DNA of 42,138 nucleotides from assembly GCA_016208465.1 (NCBI GenBank), contig JACQXZ010000019.1:1-42138 (forward strand). Direction: 5' to 3'. The notes below the pieces were generated by a model. It had not been told where the DNA came from. It did not search any database and saw only the letters and a program-made list of their open reading frames with translations. Position numbers and translations under genes: made by a program. This stretch comes from Actinomycetota bacterium (GTDB lineage: Bacteria > Actinomycetota > Aquicultoria > JACQXZ01). This document shows positions 32,277 through 40,681 of the stretch, piece by piece. Each line of letters opens with the position of its first letter. Within the stretch, counting starts at the first letter, position 1.

Positions 32277-32284
32277 TTTGATAT

Positions 32285-33373
32285 TTACCGCGTGTTTTCT
32301 AGTGCCTGAGCTATTAGTTCTTTTGGAACTTCAAAAACTTCAGCTTCGCCAATTTTTTTAAGAAGAACAAGAGATTCAGTCTCCTGTTTCTTTTTCTTGT
32401 CCAGCTTAATTCTTTCAAGTATTTCTTCCAGAGTTATTTTTTGAGGTATTTTGATTGGCAAACCAAATGATGTTAATATTTTTTTATGTTTTTCAACTAC
32501 AGCAGCATCAATAAGCTTCATTTGGCAGGCAATATTAGCGGCGGCAGCCATTCCAATTGAAATTGCTTCGCCATGAAGCAATTTTTTATATTTAGTTAGC
32601 GATTCTATTGCGTGACCAATGGTATGTCCATAATTTAGAATAGCTCTTTTCCCAAAATCTTTTTCATCTTCTTCAACAATTCTTGCTTTTATTTCACAGC
32701 ATTTAGCTATAACTTTAAGCAATACATCGTTTTCTTTGTTTAATATCTTATCCGGACTATTATCAAGCAGTTCAAGCAGCTCTTTGCTTTGAATAAATCC
32801 GTATTTTATCACTTCCGCCAGTCCAGCCCTATATTCACGCAGAGGCAGTGTTTTAAGAATGTCTGTGTCTATAAAAACTAACTTAGGCTGATAAAAACAG
32901 CCTATCATATTTTTTCCAAGAGGATGATTGACCGCGACTTTGCCGCCCACACTGCTATCAACCTGAGCCAGTAATGTGGTTGGCACTTGAATTAGGGGGA
33001 TTCCTCTCATATAAGTAGCCGCGACAAACCCCGCCAAGTCGCCAACAACCCCTCCCCCAAAAGCGATTAATGGATTATTTCTGCGGATATGCGATTCGAT
33101 GAGCTTATCATATAGAAAAGAGGCAGTTTTAAGCGATTTATATTTTTCTCCATCAGGGACAACCAATGTGATACTTTCAATATTGCCAGCGTTTAAAGAC
33201 TCGATAATTTTATTCTTATATAAATCAGCAATGGTAGTATTTGTAATTACCACTGCTTTACTGCTGTAACCTAATTTACTTACTTCTTTTCCCAAAGAAG
33301 ATAAAAAATCATAGCTTATTTTTATGTCATAACTATCTTTGCCTAAAGAAACCCTTACGGTTATTTTTACCAT
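32285..33373 (-). CDS. aroB: 3-dehydroquinate synthase
   Basis: 362 residues; NAD- and Zn-dependent conversion of DAHP to 3-dehydroquinate. NAD-site GGGVVGDLAGFVAATYMRGI near residue 108, QVPTTLLAQVDSSVGGKVAV near residue 130, GLAEVIKYG near residue 184, the zinc ligands E(184-region), H in LNYGHTIGHAIE near residue 250 and H in LLHGEAISIGM. Length normal. Only 8 bases separate it from the ligase gene downstream. Part of an aroC-aroK-aroB run. Confidence 0.95.
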   Translation of the reverse strand: MVKITVRVSLGKDSYDIKISYDFLSSLGKEVSKLGYSSKAVVITNTTIADLYKNKIIESLNAGNIESITLVVPDGEKYKSLKTASFLYDKLIESHIRRNNPLIAFGGGVVGDLAGFVAATYMRGIPLIQVPTTLLAQVDSSVGGKVAVNHPLGKNMIGCFYQPKLVFIDTDILKTLPLREYRAGLAEVIKYGFIQSKELLELLDNSPDKILNKENDVLLKVIAKCCEIKARIVEEDEKDFGKRAILNYGHTIGHAIESLTKYKKLLHGEAISIGMAAAANIACQMKLIDAAVVEKHKKILTSFGLPIKIPQKITLEEILERIKLDKKKKQETESLVLLKKIGEAEVFEVPKELIAQALENTR

Positions 33374-33405
33374 CTCTTTTCATATAATCTCAGATATTGC
33401 AGAAA

Positions 33406-33912
33406 CTACTGTGATATCTGAAACGACAAGATTTTTTCAACAACCTTGTCTAATTCTTCTTCTGCCTCAACTATTATATCTGCAATATTTTCATAGATTT
33501 CAGCTCTTTTTGAAAAAATTTTATAGAATTGTTCTTCCGGATGTCTGGTATTTAAAAGAGGTCTTTTGTTTGTATGTTTTACTCTATTGAATAAGATTGA
33601 GGGATCTGCTTTTAAATAAATAATAATACCATTTTTCTTTAATGATTTTACATTTCTGTTTCTTAAAACAGCTCCTCCGCCACACGCAATAACAACATTA
33701 TCAAAATCTTCTATTTCTTTTATAACTTCAGTTTCAGCTTGTCTGAAAGCAGTTTCTCCGATTCTCTTAAATATATCTTTGATTCTTTTTCTGGTTTTTT
33801 CCTCTATCAGGGCATCTGTATCAATAAATTTTCTTTTTAATTTTTGAGCTAATTTTTTGCCAACCGTACTTTTGCCGCACCCCATAAATCCAACCAGAAC
33901 TATGTTTTTCAT
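33406..33912 (-). CDS. aroK: Shikimate kinase
   Basis: 168 residues of the P-loop kinase family. Walker A GFMGCGKSTVGKKLA at 8-22, the shikimate-binding FIDTDALIEEK near residue 30, FRQAETEVIKE near residue 57, CGGGAVLRNRNV near residue 78 and the lid KRPLLNTRH near residue 117. Phosphorylates shikimate using ATP. It sits between aroC and aroB with a 300-bp gap to aroC filled by an AT-rich element. Stop is TAG. Confidence 0.93.
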   Translation of the reverse strand: MKNIVLVGFMGCGKSTVGKKLAQKLKRKFIDTDALIEEKTRKRIKDIFKRIGETAFRQAETEVIKEIEDFDNVVIACGGGAVLRNRNVKSLKKNGIIIYLKADPSILFNRVKHTNKRPLLNTRHPEEQFYKIFSKRAEIYENIADIIVEAEEELDKVVEKILSFQISQ

Positions 33913-33965
33913 TTAAATTCACCCACAAGAAATAAATAACAAATTCCAAGCAGCAAATAAGTTTT

Positions 33966-34179
33966 AAAATCAAAAATCAAAAATTAAAGATTAAAATGAC
34001 AAATTAAAATTCAAAAATGAATACCGAAGAGATCTTAAGTCGAAGATATGAGGTCTAAAAGTGGATCCATACGACCTACGACCTTGACCTATAACTTTAT
34101 TAGCTACTTGAATTTTGCATTATAATTTTTTCATTTTGATATGTACTTTTGATTTTTTATCTTTTATTTTTGATTTCTT
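33966..34179 (+). mobile_element. Deletion derivative of an S23 four-helix-bundle element
   Basis: The left end (TTTTAAAATCAAAAATCAAA...ATGACAAATTAAAATTC) and inverted right end (TTTTCATTTTGATATGTACT..GATTTTTTATCTTTT) match the intact element at 35447-35883. The plus-strand start of the gene survives for about 17 codons (NDKLKFKNEYRRDLKSKI, then TGA), and about 80 bases of unrelated or diverged sequence follow. No functional gene is left in the aroK-aroC gap. Confidence 0.6.
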
Positions 34180-34216
34180 TCATATTTAAACATTGCATTT
34201 GGAATTTCTATCTAAA

Positions 34217-35371
34217 CTACATCTCTTTAAGTCTCTTTAGATAGCTATTATAATTTGATTTTAATTCGCCAATACTATCCCCGCCAAATTTCTCCAGCGC
34301 CGCATTGGCAATTTCAATTGCAACAACTGATTCTCCTATCACCGCGGCGCTTGGCACTGCGCATACATCAGATCTTTCTTTAAAAGCAGGCATTGCTTCT
34401 TTTGTTTTCATATCAACCGTCATCAATGGTTTTCCTAATGTTGGAATAGGTTTCATAACTGCTTTTATAACTACAGGTTCTCCATTGGTCATTCCGCCTT
34501 CAATCCCGCCTGCTCTATTGGTTTTTCTGTAGAATTTTTTTGTATTATTATAAAATATTTCATCATGAGCGTCGGAGCCCTTAAGGTTTGCTAAATTAAA
34601 ACCTTCTCCAAACTCTACTCCTTTTATAGCTTGTATGCTCATCAACGCCTGAGCAATTTTTGCGTCTAATTTTTTATCCCAATGAACATAACTTCCCAGC
34701 CCCGGCGGAGCGCCGTAAACAATTATTTCAAATGTTCCCCCTAGAGTTTCTTTTTCATCAATTGCTTTTCTTATTATTTCCACCATTTCGGAGCCTGCTT
34801 TTTCGTCAAGGCAGCGTACTGGCGAAGAATCAATTTTTTTTATATCTTCTATTAAAGGAGGATCGTTTAAGCAGGCTTTACATCCCCCAATATTAGTTAC
34901 GTGGCTCAGAATGTATATGTCAAGTTCTGCTATAATAAGTTTTGCCAAAGCTCCGGCGGCAACTCTTGCTGTGGTTTCTCTGGCGCTGGATCGCTCCAGA
35001 ATGTCTCTTATATCTTTTCCGTTTATTTTTTGAAGACCAGCCAAATCAGCATGACCGGGTCTAGGCTTGGTTAAGGTTTCCTCTGCTTCACCTTCTTCAA
35101 TTTTCATAATCTCTGTCCAGTTTTCCCAGTCTTTGTTTCTAATTAAAAAAGCAACAGGACTTCCAAGTGTTTTGCCAAATCTGATTCCGCTTACAACCTC
35201 AACTTTATCCCCTTCAATTTGCATCCTCATTCCTCTGCCAAAACCAAGCTGACGTCTTGAAAGTTCGTTGTTTATAAAATTCGTGTCAACCTTAAATCCG
35301 TAAGGCATTCCTTCTACAATTGTTAACAAACCGGGACCATGTGATTCTCCTGCAGTCAAATATCTTAACAA
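34217..35371 (-). CDS. aroC: Chorismate synthase
   Basis: 384 residues, FMN-dependent last step of the shikimate pathway. Signatures are LTAGESHGPGLLTIVEGMP at the N-terminus, the flavin-site RPGHADLAGLQK and the following RSSARETTARVAAGALAKL near residue 128, and EGGMTNGEPVVIKAVMKPIP near residue 290, and RSDVCAVPSAAVIGE near residue 336. The start is TTG 35371 with AGAGGA upstream. First gene of the aro block. Beyond it, at higher coordinates, is an intact mobile element. Confidence 0.95.
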   Translation of the reverse strand: MLRYLTAGESHGPGLLTIVEGMPYGFKVDTNFINNELSRRQLGFGRGMRMQIEGDKVEVVSGIRFGKTLGSPVAFLIRNKDWENWTEIMKIEEGEAEETLTKPRPGHADLAGLQKINGKDIRDILERSSARETTARVAAGALAKLIIAELDIYILSHVTNIGGCKACLNDPPLIEDIKKIDSSPVRCLDEKAGSEMVEIIRKAIDEKETLGGTFEIIVYGAPPGLGSYVHWDKKLDAKIAQALMSIQAIKGVEFGEGFNLANLKGSDAHDEIFYNNTKKFYRKTNRAGGIEGGMTNGEPVVIKAVMKPIPTLGKPLMTVDMKTKEAMPAFKERSDVCAVPSAAVIGESVVAIEIANAALEKFGGDSIGELKSNYNSYLKRLKEM

Positions 35372-35446
35372 GCTTATCCTCTTTCGTATTTAAGTTGAAA
35401 CAATCTGAATATAGAAATGTGAACATACCTTCTGTCGCAGAATCAA

Positions 35447-35883
35447 AAATCAAAGATAAAAAATCAAAAATACATATTAAAATGAAAAATTACTTCCTGC
35501 CCTTCAAAGTAAGTATGCTGGAAGCTAATATGTTAGCTATCTCTGTTGTTTCCTTTAAGAGTTTATTGGTCTTATCTTTATCAAACTTACCAGAGTCTCT
35601 TAATAACCCTAACCAAAACTTGCTTTCATTGGCTGATTTTAAAGCATAATTAAAGAAATTGATATAATCTTTTTTGGAACAAGCTGAATTGGCTTCAACT
35701 ACATTAGCTCCAACACTGGTAGCGCTCCGAAGTAATTGATTGCCGATAATCTCACAGGTCTTCTCTTTTGGTAATTCATCGACAAGCTTAATTATCTCAA
35801 GAGCAAATTTATAAATTCGTCTTTTGAACTCATCTTTGAATTTTAATTTGTCATTTTGCATTTTGATTTTTTATCTTTGATTT
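35447..35883 (-). mobile_element. Intact S23 four-helix-bundle element with 23-bp terminal inverted repeats
   Basis: Perfect 23-base inverted repeats (AAATCAAAGATAAAAAATCA plus AAA) lie at 35447-35469 and 35861-35883. They enclose one gene whose ATG coincides with the inner edge of the right repeat. Total 437 bp. Two plus-strand deletion derivatives (23812-24001, 33966-34179) and a short relic (12876-12967) share the ends. Confidence 0.75.
35490..35861 (-). CDS. Four-helix-bundle (S23 / TIGR02436) protein
   Basis: 123 residues. The family pattern is visible: FALEIIKLVDELPKEKTCEI, then IGNQLLRSATSVGANVVEAN, KKDYINFFNYALKSANESKF with WLGLLRD, and the last helix ETTEIANILASSILTLKGRK. These proteins form four-helix bundles (some pentameric) and were first seen in intervening sequences of 23S rRNA; relatives act as accessory proteins of diversity-generating retroelements. 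Function is unresolved. No reverse transcriptase is nearby. The start ATG 35861 falls at the end of the element's inverted repeat. The gene appears intact, unlike the copies elsewhere in the window. Confidence 0.85.
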   Translation of the reverse strand: MQNDKLKFKDEFKRRIYKFALEIIKLVDELPKEKTCEIIGNQLLRSATSVGANVVEANSACSKKDYINFFNYALKSANESKFWLGLLRDSGKFDKDKTNKLLKETTEIANILASSILTLKGRK

Positions 35884-35943
35884 AGTTCCGGATTAATCAA
35901 CTTTTTTATGAAAGAACCTAATTAGTTTGTTAAGCTACCAATT

Positions 35944-36483
35944 TTACTTAGAAATCGACGAACCGATTTCCAGATTAATTGTTTCGTCTCCATAAAGCAA
36001 TGTTACACTATCTGTGCCTATTGTGACAACTTTATAGTTAGTAGCAAAAGTATCTCCTTCTTTTACTTTATAGTTAGTTTCACCAACATCTATAGAAGTA
36101 TATTTAGTGGAATCTTCTGTATAAATATCTTTGAGTGTTAGTGTTGATTGACTTTCTTCCCCTCCTGAAGTAGAACCACTTCCAGAATCATCAGATTGAG
36201 GCTTAACAAGAGGTTCAAACGGATCTTTTATTAAATATATTTCAAAAGAGTCTTCTTCTGAGCTTGCGTCTTCTGTGGTTTTGTCTTCAGGTGTTTCTTT
36301 TTGAACTACTGCTTCTTTATTAGAAGAACTTTGTTCTACAGGGGGGACGCGTGGTGTAAGAACAACATATAACTCAAGAACAATTACGAGGCTGATTATA
36401 ACTATTAAACCAATCGTCACCGATCTTCCATTTTTTGACTCCATAAAGTCTTTTATTTTTTCTGAAAAATTAGCCTTTGCCAT
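35944..36483 (-). CDS. PilP-like pilus assembly protein
   Basis: 179 residues. One N-terminal transmembrane helix (VTIGLIVIISLVIVLELYVV, residues 22-41) is followed by a long acidic, low-complexity linker, a KDPFEPLVKP motif near residue 86 and a C-terminal small beta domain (VKEGDTFATNYKVVTIGTDS, then VTLLYGDETINLEIG). The 'DPF' motif plus beta domain is typical of PilP-like periplasmic proteins that connect PilMNO to the outer-membrane secretin. It is anchored by a helix rather than a lipoprotein signal. Position directly after pilO supports the call. Confidence 0.65.
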   Translation of the reverse strand: MAKANFSEKIKDFMESKNGRSVTIGLIVIISLVIVLELYVVLTPRVPPVEQSSSNKEAVVQKETPEDKTTEDASSEEDSFEIYLIKDPFEPLVKPQSDDSGSGSTSGGEESQSTLTLKDIYTEDSTKYTSIDVGETNYKVKEGDTFATNYKVVTIGTDSVTLLYGDETINLEIGSSISK

Positions 36484-36504
36484 TTATTTCACCCTTTAAT
36501 TGGC

Positions 36505-37071
36505 TTATTTTTGAGGAGTTTGTGTTTTTATCAGCATAAAAGCGCTCGAATTAATTACTGCATAAATATTTGGAAGACCCTCTTCTGTTGGATTAATTGT
36601 TATTTTTGAAACAGCATATTTTCTTTTTGATTTCTCGATGCGATAAAGAAAATCAAGAAGATCAAAAAAGCGTCCTTTAATGGTTAACTCAAAGGGTACT
36701 TCTGTGTATTCACCTTTGCCGATATAGGTGAGCGGTTTTATGCTTACAAAATCAATATTTGATTCAGTCGCAATACTTTGAACATCGGTGATTATCGATG
36801 GAACGTCTTCACTCTCTGGGAGTTCTGCTTTTAGTTCTTCAAGTTTTTTCTCGATGGTTTCTGTTTCTTTTTTAATTTCTTTAAGCCTGTTAAATGACAT
36901 AGTTATCTCGCTAAATTTTTTTATTTCTAGTTGTTCTTGTTCTGATATTTCATTAAATTGAGTAACTTTAGGGCGGATTAATATAAAGTAAAACAATCCA
37001 AAAACCAGAATTGACAACACAATTGTAATGATTATTTGTTCTTTAAACGACATCTCAAAAAATTTTTTCAT
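36505..37071 (-). CDS. pilO: Type IV pilus inner-membrane protein PilO
   Basis: 188 residues. One N-terminal transmembrane helix (IIITIVLSILVFGLFYFILI) is followed by a coiled coil (about 35-85, rich in KETETIEKKLEELKAELPES) and a ferredoxin-like domain with the FFDLLDFLYRIEKSKR segment near residue 131. Forms a heterodimer with PilN. ATG 37071 overlaps the pilN stop by one base (TAATG), giving tight coupling. Confidence 0.85.
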   Translation of the reverse strand: MKKFFEMSFKEQIIITIVLSILVFGLFYFILIRPKVTQFNEISEQEQLEIKKFSEITMSFNRLKEIKKETETIEKKLEELKAELPESEDVPSIITDVQSIATESNIDFVSIKPLTYIGKGEYTEVPFELTIKGRFFDLLDFLYRIEKSKRKYAVSKITINPTEEGLPNIYAVINSSAFMLIKTQTPQK

Positions 37072-37667
37072 TACTGAGCTCCTTCCTTTTCAGGAGGAGG
37101 TTGCGTGGGCGCAGGCTGATTTGATGCTGCTGTTGGGAATTTAACAGAAAGATTAAATTCGACCACATTCTGATTTTCTAAAATTGTTTTTTGTGAGTAT
37201 TGTAAATTAACCTTCTCGCCTTGTTTTATTTCACTTAATTTGATCATTAGATTTGCTGTGGATGGATGTTGAAAGGTGTATCCTTTTACAAGCATACCTT
37301 CCTGGGAACTGGCTTCCAAATATGACAACCAAACATCAACCGGCGCTAACATACTAAATTCATTTAGAACATGTGACCAAAGAATTTGGTTTTTGGAAAT
37401 TTCATTAACTATATTTTCTCTTTTAGTAACTTCGTTTTGAATATCCTCATAACTTTTAAATCCTAATACAATATTTTGTACTTTTTGATTGCTCTCTTGT
37501 ATTTTTATAAGGGATGAATTTGCTTGGAACACATACCACGATGTTATTAAATAAACAAGCAAAACAATAACAATCGATCCCAAGAATACGCCGAGCAAGT
37601 ACACAGCTCTTTTTTTTGCTTTTTTTCTTTGACTTATTTCAGGTGGAATCAGATTAATTCTTATCAT
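37071..37667 (-). CDS. pilN: Type IV pilus inner-membrane protein PilN
   Basis: 198 residues. The N-terminal cytoplasmic INLIPPE peptide that binds PilM is present (residues 4-10). It is followed by a basic stretch, one transmembrane helix (YLLGVFLGSIVIVLLVYLIT), a coiled coil and the PilN periplasmic domain (VLNEFSMLAPVDVWLSYLEA, GYTFQHPSTANLMIKLSEI). The C-terminal proline-rich tail (APTQPPPEKEG) is unusual. The start overlaps pilM by 14 bases. Confidence 0.88.
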   Translation of the reverse strand: MIRINLIPPEISQRKKAKKRAVYLLGVFLGSIVIVLLVYLITSWYVFQANSSLIKIQESNQKVQNIVLGFKSYEDIQNEVTKRENIVNEISKNQILWSHVLNEFSMLAPVDVWLSYLEASSQEGMLVKGYTFQHPSTANLMIKLSEIKQGEKVNLQYSQKTILENQNVVEFNLSVKFPTAASNQPAPTQPPPEKEGAQ

Positions 37668-38790
37668 TTTTAGTTCCTCTTAATGCCAACCCTATGCTTA
37701 TCGCTAAAGACAGTTCATCTTTTTCAACCGCTTCTTTTTGCGATGAGTCTATTTTGATTTTGGCAAGTGGATGACCGAACCCGACTTTCAACTGAAGACC
37801 TTTTTCCAGATACAAAGGCAGGTTTTTAAGTCGTGAACCATTTCCTGTCAAAATAATATTCCGAATATTTGTGTTTTTTGTTTGAGTCAGGTAGTAATCA
37901 AGTGACCGCCGTACTTCATCTATAAATTTAAAGATTTCTCTTGTTAAAACTTCCTGCCCTAACTTTATTTTTTTTGTCTCTTCTTCTGATAAATTGCTTT
38001 CTTTTTTTAGTGGATTTTCTTCATCAACGGGCGGAAGTCCCAATTTTATTTTTAAATCTTCAGCTTCATCAAATGGTATTTCAAGAAAATCAACTAACGA
38101 TTGGGTGAAGCTGTCTCCTGCCAATGTTGTAACTCGTGTGAATTTAGGTATCCCATTTTCAACCACAACGATATTTGTTGTTCCTGTGCTTATGTTGATT
38201 AAAACCAAAGCATCTTCTTTTGAGTTGACAACTGAAGAAGAAGAGATTAATGAGCGAACCATTGCAAAAGAAGAGACGTCGATAACTTCCGGCTCTAATC
38301 CTGCGGCATTAAGAGTGGAAACGTATGATTGAACAAGGTCTTTCTGGGCTGCGATTAAAAGAACTTCTATCTTATGGTTTTCTTCTTCGTCTACAAATTC
38401 ATTAACAACCTGAAAATCAAGAATGGCTTCTTCTGTTGGAATGGCGATAAACTCCTGTGCCTGATATTGAATCGCTCCTTTAAGCTCCTCTTCTTCCATA
38501 AAGGGTAATTCAACTAACCGGACAATCACCTTTTGACTAGCGATTCCTACAGTTGCGTTTTTTTCTTTAAGTCCGGTTTTTTTCCAAAGTCCGGCAATTG
38601 AAGCCGCTACAGTTTCTATGTCTATAATTTCGCCTTCAACCACCGCTCCTTTTGGTATTTTAATGCTTCCGTAAGTGGTTAATATAGGAGTATCAGAAGA
38701 AGGTTTTAAGCAAACCACTCTCAGGTTTCCTGCGCCTATATCAAGCCCAATAAGTGTTTTTTGAGGAAAAATATTATCTAAAAATCCCAC
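37654..38790 (-). CDS. pilM: Type IV pilus assembly ATPase-like protein PilM
   Basis: 378 residues, FtsA/actin-like fold. IGLDIGAGNLRVVCLK near residue 14 is the phosphate 1 motif, ATVGIASQKVIVRLVELPFM near residue 80 and EEELKGAIQYQAQEFIAIPT are characteristic, LINISTGTTNIVVVENG is phosphate 2 and ILTGNGSRLKNLPLYLEKGL near residue 312 is the adenosine motif. Cytoplasmic partner of PilN. The start is GTG 38790 with AGGAG about 6 bases upstream. No PilQ, PilB or PilT is seen in the window. Confidence 0.92.
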   Translation of the reverse strand: MGFLDNIFPQKTLIGLDIGAGNLRVVCLKPSSDTPILTTYGSIKIPKGAVVEGEIIDIETVAASIAGLWKKTGLKEKNATVGIASQKVIVRLVELPFMEEEELKGAIQYQAQEFIAIPTEEAILDFQVVNEFVDEEENHKIEVLLIAAQKDLVQSYVSTLNAAGLEPEVIDVSSFAMVRSLISSSSVVNSKEDALVLINISTGTTNIVVVENGIPKFTRVTTLAGDSFTQSLVDFLEIPFDEAEDLKIKLGLPPVDEENPLKKESNLSEEETKKIKLGQEVLTREIFKFIDEVRRSLDYYLTQTKNTNIRNIILTGNGSRLKNLPLYLEKGLQLKVGFGHPLAKIKIDSSQKEAVEKDELSLAISIGLALRGTKNDKN

Positions 38791-38973
38791 AAATTCTCCT
38801 ATAAAATCGAAAAATTTTCATTAAATTTAAATTTCTATAAATCTTTTGAGTTTCCTTTAAAAAAATTAATCAATATTTTCCTGTAACTTGCTGTAGAATT
38901 ATCTTATACACCCCTTTCCCTTTGTAATGAGTAGCTATCTTTATCTCCTCACCTGCAAGGAGTACCACCTTAT

Positions 38974-38994
38974 CCCCTCCTTTACAAGGAGGGG
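38974..38994. repeat. CCCCTCC palindrome
   Basis: CCCCTCCTT-TAC-AAGGAGGGG, 9-bp stem, followed by TGGGGGAGGTT. Same palindrome family as the DUF559 element ends at 135/310 and the solo copy at 27742. No T-run, so not a convincing terminator. Confidence 0.55.
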
Positions 38995-39007
38995 TGGGGG
39001 AGGTTGT

Positions 39008-40465
39008 TTAGTCTTCACGCCATGTTTTATAATCTGGCTGGACATTGACAGGAATTTGGAAAACAGAAGGCATTTGAGACGGTTTCGCGGCTGGCGATGC
39101 AGTAACCTGAATTAATCTTCCGCTTCTATTCGGGGTTGTAAAAATAATTGGACGATTGAATATGGTTCCTACCGCATTTTTATAGCCGGCTACCGCGCCA
39201 CCGTCAAACTCGATTGTTCCCCCGCTTGCGTTAACTACAAACTGGATTAGATTCCCTGAAAATAAAATTCCATCTAAATCAATATCAGGATTTGCGGTAA
39301 GATTGTAACGCGATTGAACCACAACGCTTCCTCTTGCAAAAATAGAAGCCTGCTCCATTCTTGTATTGTCATATACATATATATTGGATTGAGAATAATA
39401 TTGGGTTTCTTTTTTTAAGTAGACAGGATAAGGATTTGTGCCCCATGGATTAAAATATATACTTCCTCTTGCCAATATATTAATATAAGAATCTCCACTC
39501 GCGTTTCCTATTGTAATTCCATTGGCTATCCTTCCATCTATATAAACATTTCCCCGAACAACTACTTCAGCAGGATTTGTTTTGGTAACAGATGGGTTGG
39601 TAGTAATTCTGGCTCCATTATTTATAGTGAGATTTCCTCTTACATATCTTTGTCCGGGAGAAAGAATAACGTTTGTGCTCCATATTTGACTGACTCCGGA
39701 AGGAACACTGGCAATTTTACTATCATAAGAAGTTGTATTAAAATACGGCGGTGAATAACCCGATGGAGTGGATCCTCTTCTTCCTTCAGAAAAGGATCCA
39801 AGATAATTAACTGGATTTAATACTCTTCTGGCATAAGCTACGGCGTGTCTTTCCGGATCACGAAGAGTGGTGTGAGGTCTTGGGTCTGAAGGATTAGGAG
39901 GAATAAGGACTTCAGGTTTATTTAGAACATATCCATAAATGTTTAACCATCCTTTAGTAGCGCCAACATTATAATAATTTTCAAGAACTACTTTATTTTG
40001 ATCAGTTGAAGCCAAACCATTCCAGATTACTACATTGCTATATCTACTGGTGGGAACATTATTATAGCTACTGGTAACACTTCCAAAAAAGACTCCTACA
40101 TCAAAAGCAGACGGAGCAGTGGTTTCTATTGTGTTAACAATTATTTTTCGCGTAACTCCATTAAATGTACCTGTAGAAGTTAATACTTGCCCGGAATAAG
40201 TAGTGCTATAAGTTCCTTCATCACCAAAATCTCCGGAAACCTCTCCACTGGGAGTAGTCTGGTTTAATTTCCAGATGGCATGATTTATTCCTGCTTCTGC
40301 CAGATAATATGCTTTAGCCCGGCTTGAACCGTGTCCAACTAACGTAACTTCATTACTGACAATTGCTGATATTCCTATGCTCAGAGCCATCAAAACAAAA
40401 ATTATCCCAATGGCGATATAGGTAGCAAACCCTTTTTCATCTTTTAGAAATTTTAAAGATAACAT
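39008..40465 (-). CDS. PilX-like prepilin-type protein (paralogue 1)
   Basis: 485 residues. The N-terminus has a short basic leader, KG^FATY and a hydrophobic helix (residues 14-37), resembling PilX N-terminal domains, with SRAKAYYLAEAGINHAIWKL typical of this group. The prepilin E5 residue is not present. The rest (about 80-485) is Gly/Asn/Ser-rich, with repeated short strands (LTINNGARITTNPS, VVVRGNVYIDG, IYFNPWG), like a beta-helical or surface-exposed domain. It is the second of two tandem paralogues and both end YxTWRE. Probably a minor pilin or surface-exposed pilus-associated protein; cargo or ligand unknown. Confidence 0.7.
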   Translation of the reverse strand: MLSLKFLKDEKGFATYIAIGIIFVLMALSIGISAIVSNEVTLVGHGSSRAKAYYLAEAGINHAIWKLNQTTPSGEVSGDFGDEGTYSTTYSGQVLTSTGTFNGVTRKIIVNTIETTAPSAFDVGVFFGSVTSSYNNVPTSRYSNVVIWNGLASTDQNKVVLENYYNVGATKGWLNIYGYVLNKPEVLIPPNPSDPRPHTTLRDPERHAVAYARRVLNPVNYLGSFSEGRRGSTPSGYSPPYFNTTSYDSKIASVPSGVSQIWSTNVILSPGQRYVRGNLTINNGARITTNPSVTKTNPAEVVVRGNVYIDGRIANGITIGNASGDSYINILARGSIYFNPWGTNPYPVYLKKETQYYSQSNIYVYDNTRMEQASIFARGSVVVQSRYNLTANPDIDLDGILFSGNLIQFVVNASGGTIEFDGGAVAGYKNAVGTIFNRPIIFTTPNRSGRLIQVTASPAAKPSQMPSVFQIPVNVQPDYKTWRED

Positions 40466-40489
40466 TTAAATAACCTCTTATATAAATTT

Positions 40490-40680
40490 AGGATTCAAGG
40501 GGTCGAGGATTCAAGGATTCAAGTGAAAAGTCGAGAGCAGTTCACAGTTGATAGTTGACAGTTTAAATTATTACCTACTGTCTACTACCGTATCAACCTT
40601 TTTCAATCGTAACCCTGCATTTTTCCTAACTTCCTATCTTCCTTACGTCTCACACCTTACGTTTTACGCCTTACGGGGGT
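40490..40680. repeat. Composite repeats between the two PilX-like genes
   Basis: AGGATTCAAGGGGTCGAGGA...TTCAAGTG (40490-40525) is the solo end of the 14780-type element. It is followed by GTTCACAGTTGATAGTTGAC and, near 40632, CCTTACGTCTCACACCTTAC..TTTTACGCCTTACG. All are short dispersed-repeat styles; no gene is present. Confidence 0.5.
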
Positions 40681-40681
40681 A

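Noticed and set aside
35490-35861. Accessory protein of a diversity-generating retroelement
   Set aside because: The family includes such proteins, but no reverse transcriptase, template repeat or variable repeat is visible nearby.
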